This document shows, one piece after another, positions 54,345 to 63,562 of a stretch of DNA of 64,000 nt (position 1 is the first letter of the stretch; every line of letters begins with the position of its first letter). The stretch spans positions 2,828,856-2,892,855 of the forward strand of contig NZ_KN676113.1 in assembly GCF_000802185.1 (NCBI RefSeq), given 5' to 3'. Under the pieces are notes generated by a model. The model was not told the DNA's origin. It did not search any database and was given only the letters and a program-made list of their open reading frames with translations. Made by a program: the position numbers and the translations under genes. Source of the stretch: Belnapia sp. F-4-1 (GTDB lineage Bacteria; Pseudomonadota; Alphaproteobacteria; Acetobacterales; Acetobacteraceae).

Positions 54345-55076
54345 ATGATGATGGCAACGACCGATATCGAGACCGACGTGCCCTTCCATGAGAGCTTCGA
54401 CATCCGCCACGGGGCACTGACGGACAACTGGGGCGCCGACTATTCCGTCCCCGGCCAGGTGACGCTCACCGGCAATGCCGGGATGATGGAGCCGGCCTTG
54501 GCCACCACCTCGGGCCATGGCTACGGCACCTACACGGTGACTGCGAAGTTCGACGGCAACATGCCCGGGTCCGCCATCATCCTCTGGCCCGGCGACAACA
54601 ACTGGCCAGGACAGGAGATCAACCTCGCCGAGGTCGCCAACGACGGAAGCGGGCGGCAGTACGCCACGCTGCACTGGAACAACGATGGCGAGGACGCCAT
54701 CCGCGTGCACTTCCACGAGGGCGTCAAGGGCGGCGTGTTCCACAGCTACCAGCTCGTCTGGGAGCCGGGGAAGCTGACCTGGCTGATCGATGGCCAGGTG
54801 ACCGCGATCGACCGCGAATACGTCCCGCGCGACTACGACCATGGCGGGATGAACAACGTCATCGGCGTGCTCAACAACAGCCCCGATACGACGCTGACGG
54901 TGACGGACGTGGATTACGTGCCGCTCGGCGGCACGCCGCCCGCTGCCGCGCCGGTGCCGGCAGCTCCGGTGGCGGAGCCGGCCCCGGCGCCCGTCGCCGA
55001 GGAGCCGATCGACTGGTACGCACTCGCGGCCCGGGCGACGGCCAATTACGAGGCAACCGGCTACTGGTTCTACTGA
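54345..55076 (+). CDS. GH16-like glycosyl-hydrolase fold protein with altered catalytic motif
   Basis: About 243 residues. The body is a GH16-type jelly roll: GHGYGTYTVTAKF, AIILWPGDNNWPGQEINLAE, ATLHWNNDGED and YQLVWEPGKLTWLIDGQV. In active GH16 enzymes the motif is E-I-D-x-x-E; here the Asp is Asn (EINLAE), while both Glu remain, so activity may be changed or lost. No signal peptide is visible. The C-terminal 50 residues are an Ala/Pro-rich linker and an aromatic tail (DWYALAARATANYEATGYWF) that might be a secretion signal. Start among three adjacent ATGs is uncertain. Confidence 0.78.
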   Translation: MMMATTDIETDVPFHESFDIRHGALTDNWGADYSVPGQVTLTGNAGMMEPALATTSGHGYGTYTVTAKFDGNMPGSAIILWPGDNNWPGQEINLAEVANDGSGRQYATLHWNNDGEDAIRVHFHEGVKGGVFHSYQLVWEPGKLTWLIDGQVTAIDREYVPRDYDHGGMNNVIGVLNNSPDTTLTVTDVDYVPLGGTPPAAAPVPAAPVAEPAPAPVAEEPIDWYALAARATANYEATGYWFY

Positions 55077-55083
55077 CCGCGCC

Positions 55084-56181
55084 ATGCTGATCCCGAGCCG
55101 GCAGCATGGGCTGATCGATTACGGCGTGGCGGCGATGCTGGGCGGCCTTGCCGCCTCGCGGGCGCTGCCGCCACCGGTGCGCGGGGTGCTCGGCGTGGCG
55201 GCGGCCTATCACGGCTCCTACTCGGCGGTGACGGATTACGAGATGGGGCTGCGGCCCCGCCTCACCATGCGGCAGCATCTGGGGCTGGATGCCCTGGGCG
55301 GGGCGGCGCTGCTCGGCGCCGGGCTCGCCCTGCGGCGGCAGCCGGGCCAGGCGCGGGCGCTGCTCATCGGCCTCGGACTTGCCGAGCTGGCGGTGGTCGC
55401 CTTCAGCGAGGACCGGGCGGCGAGCGGCCCGCGCCTGCTCGGCACTGAGGCGCCGCCCGGCTATCCGCCGCTCGATGTGCCGAAGCCGGTGGCGGAGGGC
55501 GTGCATATCGTCGACAGCCTGATGGAGGGACCGCTCGGCACCGAGCTGCCGGTGCGGATGACGGTGCTGCGGCTGCCGGATGGCAGCCTGCTGCTGCATT
55601 CGCCGACGCGCTTCTCGCCCGCGCTCGGCGAGGCGCTCGCCGGGCTTGGTCCGGTGCGGCACCTGGTGGCGCCGAATATCGCGCACTGGACCTTCCTCGA
55701 GGCCTGGCAGCGCGCCTTCCCCGAGGCGGTGACCTGGGCGGCGCCCGGCCTGCGCCAGCGCGGCCAGGTGCGGCGCAGCCGGGTGCGGCTCGACTACGAC
55801 CTGCACCCGAGCCCGCCCGCGGCTTGGGGCGGGGCAATCACCCTCGTCACCGTGCCGGGCGGCTTCGGCTTCCACGAGGTTGCCCTTTTCCACGAGCCGA
55901 GCCGGACGCTGGTGCTGACGGACTTGGTGCTGAACCTCGAGGCGCCGCGCCTGCCGGCGCTGCTGCGGCCCGTCGCCCGGCTGTTCGGCAGCCTGGCGCC
56001 GGACGGGATGCCGCCGCCCTATCTGCGCGCCGTCATCCGCTGGCGCCGCCGTGCCGCGACCCGTGCGGCGGAGCGGCTGCTGGCCTTGGAGCCGGACCGG
56101 GTGATCTTCGCCCATGGCCGCTGGTTCGAGCGGTACGGCACCACGGCGCTGCGCCGCTCGCTGCGCTGGCTGCTCGGCTGA
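55084..56181 (+). CDS. DUF4336-type protein with N-terminal membrane domain
   Basis: 365 residues. The first 120 residues hold about four hydrophobic segments (SPW-repeat-like). The rest is DUF4336, a metallo-beta-lactamase-like fold: LRLPDGSLLLHSPTRFSP, GPVRHLVAPNIAHWTFLEAWQRAFP, GFHEVALFHEPSRTLVLTDL and IFAHGRWFERYG. The function of DUF4336 is unknown. It begins seven bases after the GH16-like gene and is probably co-transcribed with it. Confidence 0.83.
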   Translation: MLIPSRQHGLIDYGVAAMLGGLAASRALPPPVRGVLGVAAAYHGSYSAVTDYEMGLRPRLTMRQHLGLDALGGAALLGAGLALRRQPGQARALLIGLGLAELAVVAFSEDRAASGPRLLGTEAPPGYPPLDVPKPVAEGVHIVDSLMEGPLGTELPVRMTVLRLPDGSLLLHSPTRFSPALGEALAGLGPVRHLVAPNIAHWTFLEAWQRAFPEAVTWAAPGLRQRGQVRRSRVRLDYDLHPSPPAAWGGAITLVTVPGGFGFHEVALFHEPSRTLVLTDLVLNLEAPRLPALLRPVARLFGSLAPDGMPPPYLRAVIRWRRRAATRAAERLLALEPDRVIFAHGRWFERYGTTALRRSLRWLLG

Positions 56182-56254
56182 TGGGCGGCGGGCGCCGGGC
56201 CGCCGCGCTCACCCTGGCAACGGCGGTGAATGGCACCCACCGCCCTCGCCGTGC

Positions 56255-57079
56255 TCAGGCCGCCATGTTGTCGAGTAGCCGCACGCCGCCGAGGCGGGCG
56301 GCGGCGATCAGCCGGCCGGGCGGTGCCTCAAGCTCGCGCAGGCTTTCTGGCTCCACCAGGGCGAGGTAGTCGAGGGCGAAGCCGGCCGCCGCCAGCCCCG
56401 CCCGCGCCGTGGCCAGCGCCGCGGCAGGGGGGGTGCCGCGGGCCATCGCCTCGATCGCCGCCCGCATCGCGCCCGGCAACGCCGCCGCCCGGCCGCGCGC
56501 CTCCGGGTCGAGGTAGCGGTTGCGGGAGGACATGGCCAGGCCATCCGCCTCGCGCAGAGTCGGGCAGGGGAGGATGCGCACCGGCAGGTCGAGGTCCCGC
56601 ACCATCCGCCGGATCACTTGGAGCTGCTGCCAATCCTTCTCGCCGAAGGCGGCGACCCGCGCGCCGGTCTGCAGGAAGAGCTTGGCGCAGACCGTGGCGA
56701 CGCCGCGGAAATGGCGGGGCCGCGCGGCGCCCTCCCAGCCCTCGGACGGGCCATCCACCTGAATCGTTGTCGCGCGGCCGGGCGGATACATGGCCTCGAC
56801 GCCCGGCAGCCAGGCGAGGTCGCAGCCGGCCTCGCGCAGCATGGCGAGGTCTGCCTCCTCCTGCCGCGGATAGCGGCTGAAATCCTCGCCCGGGCCGAAT
56901 TGCAGCGGGTTGACGAAGATCGAGGCGATGAGGGTGCCGGCCTCGCCCACCTCGCGCCGCGCCGCCGCCAGCAGGGAAAGGTGGCCGGGATGCAGCGCCC
57001 CCATCGTCGGCACCAGGGCGACGGGACCCAGGCCATCGAGGGCGTGGCGGAGGTTCGGCAGGTCTCGGGCGATGCGCAT
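56255..57079 (-). CDS. panC: PanC, pantothenate synthetase
   Basis: 274 residues. Joins pantoate and beta-alanine with ATP. The adenylate-binding motif is VPTMGALHPGHLSLL; also FVNPLQFGPGEDFSRYPR, ARPRHFRGVATVCAKLF, FGEKDWQQLQVIRRMV and the KMSKS-like MSSRNRYLDPE. panB and panD are not nearby. The ATG at 57079 starts the conserved N-terminus directly. Expression is from the minus strand, behind the frameshifted unknown gene. Confidence 0.96.
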   Translation of the reverse strand: MRIARDLPNLRHALDGLGPVALVPTMGALHPGHLSLLAAARREVGEAGTLIASIFVNPLQFGPGEDFSRYPRQEEADLAMLREAGCDLAWLPGVEAMYPPGRATTIQVDGPSEGWEGAARPRHFRGVATVCAKLFLQTGARVAAFGEKDWQQLQVIRRMVRDLDLPVRILPCPTLREADGLAMSSRNRYLDPEARGRAAALPGAMRAAIEAMARGTPPAAALATARAGLAAAGFALDYLALVEPESLRELEAPPGRLIAAARLGGVRLLDNMAA

Positions 57080-57158
57080 GGCCAAGGCTATTCCGTCGGC
57101 CCGTCGCATGGAAGCGGGCCCGGGCAGCCGGAGCTCGGCAGCCCGGGCCAAGGGCAGG

Positions 57159-58041
57159 CTACCGCGCCTGCCCGGACTTCTGGCGCCGCTCGACCGTATG
57201 CGGGATGTCGAGTGCCGCAAGCGCGCGGTTGAATTCCGGCAGGTCGGCATCCTCGGGCAGCCTCGCCAGCAGCATGGCCAGCAAGTCGGCCTGGATCTCC
57301 GGCGGTATGTTCTGGAGATACTCGGCAGCGAGCATGGTCCTGTCCTCGCTGCCGAGGCTTGTCGCCAGCGGCGGGAAGATGAAGGATTCCGGGACGATCT
57401 CGTTGAGCGCCTTGCCGCTGGCGAGGGGCAGGCCGGTCTGCGTCTGGTCCGAGATGGCGCCGGTGGCGGTCAGGAAGGTGGCGCGGTTCTGCGGCGTCAG
57501 CAATGTCCGGGCCGGACGGTCGAGCTGCCGGCCGAGGAACGGGAAAGGTTTGCGGAAGATCGGCGGCAGCCGGATGCGGACGAAGCCGCGTACCTCGAAA
57601 TTCGTCATGACGAGCGGCGTCGGCTCGATCGGGTCGATCACGCCGAAGGCGCTCGGCAGCACCGCGACGAGGGCCGTGCCGCCGGCGGGAACCGTGATCA
57701 ACCGATCGCCGGCGGCTGGAAAGGGGGACGGGCTGGCCGTCGGGAAGCGGGGCGTGAAGACGCTGGAAGCGAGCGACCCGTTCAGCACGCCGAAGCGGTT
57801 GTCGGTGCCGCCGGTATCGACGATGCAGAGCGTATTGCCGGCGAGGCTGCGGAAGGCCTGGTTCCGGCGTGCCGACAGGCGGCGGAAAGATGACGAACTC
57901 CAGCGCGTATCGCAGCGGCACGGGCTCCAGATTGGTGATCTCGAGGAAGTATCCCTGGAGGACGCGGTCCACCGCCATCGAGCCGCTTGGCGCCGCGGGG
58001 GATTGGGGCTTCAGAAGCAATTCGAAATTCGAGACTTCCAT
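57159..58041 (-). pseudogene. Unknown gene split by a one-base frameshift
   Basis: Two open parts join into one protein of about 293 residues if one extra C in the CCGCCGCC run at about 57879-57886 is ignored. The first part starts at ATG 58041 (GGGAGG upstream) with MEVSNFELLLKPQSPAAPSG. The second continues with ARRNQAFRSLAGNTLCIVD and ends RRQKSGQAR. No family is recognised. The pattern fits a soluble protein with beta-rich middle and helical end. The shift may be a real mutation, a sequencing error or, less likely, programmed. Confidence 0.72.
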
Positions 58042-58249
58042 GACTGCCTCCCTGTTCGGCATGCAGGGTCCGGCCTTTTGGATGTGTGGGCCGTGTATTT
58101 CCTCCCAGCCGGCTCCGAAGGGCAGTAAGCGCCGCCGGTAATGCAATGCCGGCGACGGGTAGTGCCGGTGATGTGCGAAGCATCGGCGGGGGGCACCTTC
58201 CGGTGAGGCCCTGCGACAAACCGCATGGACTTGCAGGCAGGGCGGCGGC

Positions 58250-59446
58250 ATGGTCCGCCGCCTCATGCCGCATCCCCTCATCCGCCTGCTGCCCGGCCGC
58301 GACCGCCGGGTGAAAACCGGCCACCCTTGGGCCTTCTCCAACGAGATCACCATGACGCCGGCCGCCAAGGCGCTGCCGCCCGGCGCCGTCGCGCGGCTGG
58401 AGGGGGATGACGGCCAGCGCCACGGCACCTGGCTGTTCAACCCGCACAGCCTGATCGCTGCCCGGCGGCTCGACAGGGACCCGGAGGCCATGATCGACGC
58501 TGCCTGGCTGCGCGGCCGCCTCGGTGCGGCCCTGGCGCTGCGGGAGCGGCTGTTCGATGCGCCGCACTACCGGCTGGTTCATGCCGAGGCGGATGGGCTG
58601 CCGGGCCTCGTCATCGATCGCTACGGCGATGCGCTGGCGCTCCAGGCCAATACCGCCGGCATGGAGGCGCTGACCCCGGCGCTGGTGGAGGCCCTGCAAG
58701 GGCTGGTCAGCCCGCGCCTCATCGTCGCGCGCAACGACGCTTCGGTGCGCGGGCTCGAGGGGCTGCCGCAGGAGACGCGGCTGCTGCTCGGGGAGGCCGG
58801 GCCGGTCCATGCCGAGGAGGGCGGGCTGCGCTTCGCCGTCGACCTGCTCGGCGGGCAGAAGACCGGCTGGTTCTTCGATCAGCGCGAGCACCGGGCTCGC
58901 GTCGCCCGGCTCGCCGCGGGCGGGACGATGCTGGATGCCTTCTGCCATACCGGCGGCTTCGGCCTCAGCGCCGCCGCGGCCGGCGCCGCGCGGGTGACGC
59001 TGCTCGACCGCAGCGCCCATGCCCTCGACCTCGCCATGGCGAGCGCGGCGGAGAACGGCCTGGCGGAGCGCGTCTCGGCGGAGCGGGGCGAGGCGATGGA
59101 AGCGTTGGAGCGGATGGGCCAGTCCGGCACCCGCTTCGACATGGTGGTCGCCGACCCGCCGGCCTTTGCCAAGAGCCGTAAGGACCAGCCTGCGGCGCTG
59201 CGGGCCTATGGCAAGCTGGCCCGGCTGGCGGCGGGACTGGTGGCGCCGGGCGGATTCCTCTTCATCGCCAGCTGCAGCCACCATGTGGCGCCGGGCGAGT
59301 TCGCCGATGCGGTGATCTGGGGCATCGGGCGTGCCAGGCGGGAGGGGCGGCTGCTCTTCCAGGGTGGGGCGGGGCCCGATCATCCGGTGCATCCGCTGCT
59401 GCCGGAGAGTGCCTACCTCAAGGCCATGCTCTTCCAGCTTGCATGA
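58250..59446 (+). CDS. RlmI-like SAM-dependent rRNA (cytosine-C5) methyltransferase
   Basis: 398 residues. An N-terminal PUA-like domain (LPGRDRRVKTGHPWAFSNEI) is followed by the EEHEA-type linker and a Rossmann methyltransferase: GWFFDQREHR, MLDAFCHTGGFGLSAAAAGA (SAM motif I), VVADPPAFAKSRKD and the catalytic Cys in IASCSHHV. RlmI methylates 23S rRNA C1962 in E. coli. The start is uncertain: ATG 58250 or 58265. The stop overlaps the DUF3293 start (ATGA). Confidence 0.92.
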   Translation: MVRRLMPHPLIRLLPGRDRRVKTGHPWAFSNEITMTPAAKALPPGAVARLEGDDGQRHGTWLFNPHSLIAARRLDRDPEAMIDAAWLRGRLGAALALRERLFDAPHYRLVHAEADGLPGLVIDRYGDALALQANTAGMEALTPALVEALQGLVSPRLIVARNDASVRGLEGLPQETRLLLGEAGPVHAEEGGLRFAVDLLGGQKTGWFFDQREHRARVARLAAGGTMLDAFCHTGGFGLSAAAAGAARVTLLDRSAHALDLAMASAAENGLAERVSAERGEAMEALERMGQSGTRFDMVVADPPAFAKSRKDQPAALRAYGKLARLAAGLVAPGGFLFIASCSHHVAPGEFADAVIWGIGRARREGRLLFQGGAGPDHPVHPLLPESAYLKAMLFQLA

Positions 59447-59835
59447 CCGCCGGCCTGATCGCCGCCTATCGCCGCACCACCTACGAGGCCGATGGCGCCC
59501 GCGCCCGCATCGGCCGGCGCAGCGCCGCGGTTGATGCGCTGCTCGCGCAGCTTGGGGTGCGGGAAGGCGGTTTCGTCACCGCCTGGAATCCGTTCAGCCG
59601 GAAGATGCCGAAAGGTTGGAACGACCGCATGCTCGCCCGGCTGCGCGAGGTGGCACATCGCCTGCCGCAGGCCGAGGGCGCAGGCGGCGCCGGGGGCTGG
59701 GAGGAGCGGCACCTGCTGCTTGGCGGCGATCCGCGACGCATCGCCGTGCTTGGCCGGCGCTTCCGCCAGGTGGCGATCGTCACGGTGCGGCGCGGCCAGC
59801 CGGCGCGGCTGGCGGTGCTCCAGCCTCAGAGGTAG
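59443..59835 (+). CDS. DUF3293 family protein
   Basis: 130 residues. DUF3293 pattern: LIAAYRRTTYEA at the N-terminus, FVTAWNPFSRKMPKGWNDRML in the middle and GWEERHLLLGGDPRRIAVLGRRFRQVAIV near the end. Function unknown. It is coupled to the RlmI-like gene by a four-base overlap, and its 3' end overlaps the patatin gene on the other strand by ten bases. Confidence 0.88.
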   Translation: MTAGLIAAYRRTTYEADGARARIGRRSAAVDALLAQLGVREGGFVTAWNPFSRKMPKGWNDRMLARLREVAHRLPQAEGAGGAGGWEERHLLLGGDPRRIAVLGRRFRQVAIVTVRRGQPARLAVLQPQR

Positions 59836-60896
59836 CGCTGGATGTCGAGCGTGCTCTCCTTGCCCAGCGTGTCGAAATGCCGGGCGAGGAAGCCGTCCGC
59901 CGCCTCCCGCCCGTAGCGGCGGAGGATCTGCAGGAATTCCCAGTCGCCGTTCAGCTTGGTCGAGAGCTTGAACTCCCGCATCCGCTCCTCGTCCTCGATG
60001 ACGTGGAGGAAGATGCGGCGGTAGCGCGGCTGCTCCAGCCGCCCCGCATCGAGCAGGCGCTGCACGAAGTCGATCGCCCGCATCTCCGCCATCAGCGAGG
60101 CGTTGAAGTTGATCTCGTTCAGCCGGTTCATGATGTCGGTGGCGCTGGTCGGCAGCTCCGCCCGCATGATGGCGTTGATCTGCACCAGCACGATGTCGGG
60201 CGCGCCCCGCTCGTAGTAAAGCGGCCAGAGCGCCGGGTTGCCGACATAGCCGCCGTCCCAGAAGGCCTCGCCGTCGATCTCGACGGCGCGGAAGACATTC
60301 GGCAAGCAGGCCGAGGCCAGCACGACGTCCGTGCTGATCTCCGCCCGGGTGAAGACGCGCGGCTTGCCCGTCCGCACATTGGTCGCCGAGATGAAGAGGC
60401 GCACCGCCTTCGGGTCAGTGCGCAGCCGCCGCCAGTCCAGGTTGTCGTCCAGCACCTGCCGCAGCGGGTTGAACTCCATCGGGAAGGGGTTGAACTGGTA
60501 GGGCGAGAAGACGCGGGTCAGCGTCTCGAAGGTCTGGTAGGCGACCGAATAGGTCAGGTCGAAGCCCCAGAGCGCCTTCTCGAAGGGTGTGTTGCGCAGC
60601 GGGCTGACGGCGAGCCGCGCCGCCACGTCGCGCCACATGCGGTCGAGAGCGCGGATCGCTCCCTCCCGCCCGCCATCCGCCAGGCCCTGGACCAGCACCG
60701 CGGCGTTGATCGCCCCGGCCGAGGCGCCGGAGACGCCGTCGATCGCGAGCCTCTCGTCTTCTAGCAGCCGTTCCAGCACGCCCCAGGTGAAGGCGCCATG
60801 CGTGCCGCCGCCCTGGAGCGCGAGGTTGATCCGCTTGGGCGCCGGCGGCTTCGCCACCGCCGGCGCCGGTACCGTCCCTGGTGCCTCTCCCTCCAT
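59826..60896 (-). CDS. Patatin-like phospholipase (DUF3734-containing)
   Basis: 356 residues. The oxyanion loop is NLALQGGGTHGAFTWGVL, the nucleophile Ser is in GVSGASAGAINAAVL and the Asp of the dyad is in FWDGGYVGNPALWPLYY. The C-terminal third resembles DUF3734, often fused to patatins. It would hydrolyse acyl esters; the natural substrate is unknown. The start ATG shares one base with the stop of 3-hydroxybutyrate dehydrogenase (TGATG), so the two are translationally coupled. That suggests a link to polyhydroxybutyrate or lipid turnover (inference). Confidence 0.92.
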   Translation of the reverse strand: MEGEAPGTVPAPAVAKPPAPKRINLALQGGGTHGAFTWGVLERLLEDERLAIDGVSGASAGAINAAVLVQGLADGGREGAIRALDRMWRDVAARLAVSPLRNTPFEKALWGFDLTYSVAYQTFETLTRVFSPYQFNPFPMEFNPLRQVLDDNLDWRRLRTDPKAVRLFISATNVRTGKPRVFTRAEISTDVVLASACLPNVFRAVEIDGEAFWDGGYVGNPALWPLYYERGAPDIVLVQINAIMRAELPTSATDIMNRLNEINFNASLMAEMRAIDFVQRLLDAGRLEQPRYRRIFLHVIEDEERMREFKLSTKLNGDWEFLQILRRYGREAADGFLARHFDTLGKESTLDIQRYL

Positions 60897-61690
60897 CAGG
60901 CTGCCAGCCAGCCTCCGTCGATGGACAGCGCCGCGCCGTTCACCCCGCCGCTGCCGGGGCCAACCAGGTAGAGCGCCATCTGCGCCACCTCATCCACCTC
61001 GATCCAGCGCTTGGAGGGCTGCTTGTCGAGCAGGTAGTCCTCGAGCGCCTGCTGCTCCGAGACGCCATGCTCCTTGGCAAGCGGACCGACCTGCGCCTCC
61101 GCCAGCGGCGTGCGGACGAAGCCGGGGCAGATGGCGTTGCAGGTGATCGGCAGCTTCGCCACTTCCAGCGCCACGGTCTTCGTCATGCCGACGACCGCAT
61201 GCTTGGCCGAGACATAGGCGACCTTGTGCGGCGAGGCAACGAGGCCGTGCGCCGAGGCGACGTTGATGATCCGGCCCCATTTGCGCGCCTTCATCCCCGG
61301 CAGCGCCGCCTTGATGGCGTGGAAATTAGAGGCGAAGTTGATGGCGATGATGGCGTCGAACTTGTCGTCCGGGAATTCGTCGACCGGGGCGACGAACTGG
61401 ATGCCGGCATTGTTGACGAGGATGTCGATCTTGCCGAGCGCTGCCTCGGCCTCGCGGACCATCTGCCGCACCGCCTCGGGCTTCGACAGGTCGGCCGCCG
61501 AGTAGGGTGCGTCGCCGCCGCCCTGCAGGGCGCCGATCTCGGCCCGCGCGCGGGCAATCTCCTCCGGCTTGCCGAAGCCGTTCAGCATCACCTTCGCCCC
61601 GGCCTCGGCATAAATCTTCGCGATGCCGAGCCCGATGCCGCTGGTGCTGCCGGTGACGAGCGCGGTGCGCCCCGCGAGAATCTGATCCAT
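60896..61690 (-). CDS. 3-hydroxybutyrate dehydrogenase (BdhA/HbdH)
   Basis: 264 residues, SDR. It converts 3-hydroxybutyrate to acetoacetate with NAD. Cofactor motif TGSTSGIGLGIA; then NNAGIQFVAPVDEFP, which is typical of the 3-hydroxybutyrate enzymes. The catalytic part is ASAHGLVASPHKVAYVSAKHA, followed by CNAICPGFVRTPL. AAGGAG is nine bases before the ATG at 61690. It ends on the start codon of the patatin gene. Confidence 0.94.
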   Translation of the reverse strand: MDQILAGRTALVTGSTSGIGLGIAKIYAEAGAKVMLNGFGKPEEIARARAEIGALQGGGDAPYSAADLSKPEAVRQMVREAEAALGKIDILVNNAGIQFVAPVDEFPDDKFDAIIAINFASNFHAIKAALPGMKARKWGRIINVASAHGLVASPHKVAYVSAKHAVVGMTKTVALEVAKLPITCNAICPGFVRTPLAEAQVGPLAKEHGVSEQQALEDYLLDKQPSKRWIEVDEVAQMALYLVGPGSGGVNGAALSIDGGWLAA

Positions 61691-61729
61691 CCGTCTGAAC
61701 TCCTTTAGCCCCGGTGGCGGCATGAATGC

Positions 61730-63190
61730 CTAAGGAAGATGTTTCAGCAAGCCGACGAGACGTTTCGTGAAGGGTGCGAGAAGCTTCGGCGCATAATAAT
61801 CCCCGGCGGCGCGCTTCGCGGCCTCGGCCAGGGTGGGGTAGGGGAGGACCATGCCGGCCAGCGCCGAGAGCGGCAGGCGGCGGCCGATCATCAGCCCGAA
61901 CATCCCGGCCATCTCGCCCGCATGCGGCGCCAGCACCCCGGCGCCGAGCAGCCGCCCGCCCTTGTCCACCACCAGCTTGACGAGGCCATCCGTCAGCCCC
62001 TCGGCGGCGGCCCGGTCATTCTCGGCGACCGGCCAGCGGAGGATGGACAGCCCGGCATGGCCTGCCTCGCGCGCTTCCGCCTCGGTCAGGCCGATCTGCG
62101 CCAGCTCCGGATCGGCATAGGTGACGCGGGGCAGGGCGGCGTAGCTCACCTTGGTGAAGGGCAGGCGGAACAGCATGGAGCGGACCAGGATGCCGGCATG
62201 CTGGCTCGCCACATGGGTGAAGGCACGCGGGCCGATGCCCTGGGGATCGGCGATGTCGCCCACCGCCCAGACCCGCTTGTTGGAGACGGATCGCAGATCG
62301 GCTCCGGTCACGATGCCGCGCGGGCTTGCCTCGACCCCGGCCGTCACCAAGTCGAGCCCGGCGAGCCGCGGCGTCCGGCCGATGGCGAGCAGCAGATGCG
62401 TCCCCGCGATGCGGCTGCCATCCTCCAGCACCGCGACGACGCCGGCCTGGGCGGCAAGGCTGTCCGGTTCCAGCTGCTCAAGGCGGACGACCTTGGCCCC
62501 TTCGCGGAATTCGACGCCGTCGCGGACCAGGGCGGCCTTGAGGCCTTCGGCCAGCTCCGGATCCTCGCGCGAGGCGATGCGCGGCCCCGCCTCGATGACG
62601 GTGACAAGGCAGCCGAGCCGGGCATGGGCCTGCGCCATCTCGAGGCCGATCGGCCCGCCGCCGAGGATGATGAGGTGTCCCGGCGGCTCCTCCAGGTCGA
62701 ACAGCGTCTCGTTGGTCAGCCAGGGCACGCCGTCGAGCCCGGGCAGGTCCGGCACCACCGCGCTGCTGCCGGCGGCGATGACGGCGCGGCGGAAGGTCAG
62801 GCGCCGCCCGCCGGCCTCGATCTCGTCGGGGGCGATGAAATGCGCCGAGGCCTCGATCACCTCGACGCCCATGCCGCGGAAGCGGGCGGCGCTGTCATTC
62901 GGCGCGATGCGGGCGATGGCGCCATGGACATGGGCGCGCACCCCGACCCAGTCGATTTCCGGCGGCGGCAGGCGGATGCCGAAGCGCGCCGCCTGCCGCG
63001 CCGAGGCGGCGGCATGGGCCGCGGCGAGCAGCGCCTTGGAGGGCACGCAGCCATAGTTGAGGCAGTCGCCGCCCATCCGTCCGCGCTCGACCAGCGCGAC
63101 CCTGAGGCCGAGCCCGGCCGAGATGGACGCGACCGACAGCCCGGCCGCGCCCGCGCCGATGACCACCACGTCGAAATCCGGCATGCGCAT
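61730..63190 (-). CDS. Lipoamide dehydrogenase-like / mercuric-reductase-like flavoprotein
   Basis: 486 residues. FAD motif [14 protein letters not shown], redox disulfide [18 protein letters not shown] motif [19 protein letters not shown], and ATG-like [18 protein letters not shown]. The His-x-x-x-x-Glu dyad of classical lipoamide dehydrogenase reads PYPTLAE here, with Tyr in place of His, so a standard lipoamide role is doubtful. Relatives are often annotated as FAD-dependent NAD(P)-disulfide oxidoreductases of unclear substrate. It is 39 bases downstream on the minus strand from 3-hydroxybutyrate dehydrogenase's neighbours, but upstream of it in transcription order, so they may be one operon. 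Confidence 0.85.
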   Translation of the reverse strand: MRMPDFDVVVIGAGAAGLSVASISAGLGLRVALVERGRMGGDCLNYGCVPSKALLAAAHAAASARQAARFGIRLPPPEIDWVGVRAHVHGAIARIAPNDSAARFRGMGVEVIEASAHFIAPDEIEAGGRRLTFRRAVIAAGSSAVVPDLPGLDGVPWLTNETLFDLEEPPGHLIILGGGPIGLEMAQAHARLGCLVTVIEAGPRIASREDPELAEGLKAALVRDGVEFREGAKVVRLEQLEPDSLAAQAGVVAVLEDGSRIAGTHLLLAIGRTPRLAGLDLVTAGVEASPRGIVTGADLRSVSNKRVWAVGDIADPQGIGPRAFTHVASQHAGILVRSMLFRLPFTKVSYAALPRVTYADPELAQIGLTEAEAREAGHAGLSILRWPVAENDRAAAEGLTDGLVKLVVDKGGRLLGAGVLAPHAGEMAGMFGLMIGRRLPLSALAGMVLPYPTLAEAAKRAAGDYYAPKLLAPFTKRLVGLLKHLP

Positions 63191-63268
63191 CCCCGTGCTC
63201 AGCAGAGTTAGGTGTCGGCGCGGGGGTTACGCCAGCCGGCCGCTCAGCGCCAGAGCGCCCGGCCGCGA

Positions 63269-63298
63269 TTGACGCCGCCCCTATCCCCTCCCTATACG
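63269..63298 (+). promoter_or_regulatory. rpmH: Sigma-70 promoter for rpmH-rnpA-yidD
   Basis: TTGACG (63269-63274), an 18-base spacer and TATACG (63293-63298) lie about 108 bases before the rpmH start. The match to the consensus is strong on both boxes. This is the best-supported promoter in the window. Confidence 0.7.
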
Positions 63299-63405
63299 TT
63301 CCCGCCTTCGCCGGGACCCAGCCGCAAGGGTCGCCGGCCGTTCGCGCAAGTCCTCTGGGCAAGTCCCCTTGGGCATGGCCGGACGAACCCAGTCGGAGAT
63401 TGATC

Positions 63406-63540
63406 GTGAAGCGTACCTACCAGCCCTCCAAGCTCGTCCGGAAGCGCCGGCATGGCTTCCGCGCCCGCATGGCGACGGTCGGTGGCCGCAAGGTGCTGGC
63501 CAACCGCCGCTCCAAGGGCCGCGCCAAGCTCAGCGCCTGA
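63406..63540 (+). CDS. rpmH: RpmH, 50S ribosomal protein L34
   Basis: 44 residues, exact family size, opening [20 protein letters not shown] and ending KGRAKLSA. The start is a GTG with GGAG eight bases upstream; no ATG is available in the right place. It lies 22 bases before rnpA, in the rpmH-rnpA-yidD order that is standard in bacteria. Confidence 0.97.
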   Translation: MKRTYQPSKLVRKRRHGFRARMATVGGRKVLANRRSKGRAKLSA

Positions 63541-63562
63541 CGGGCCACGGGGGAATTTCCGC

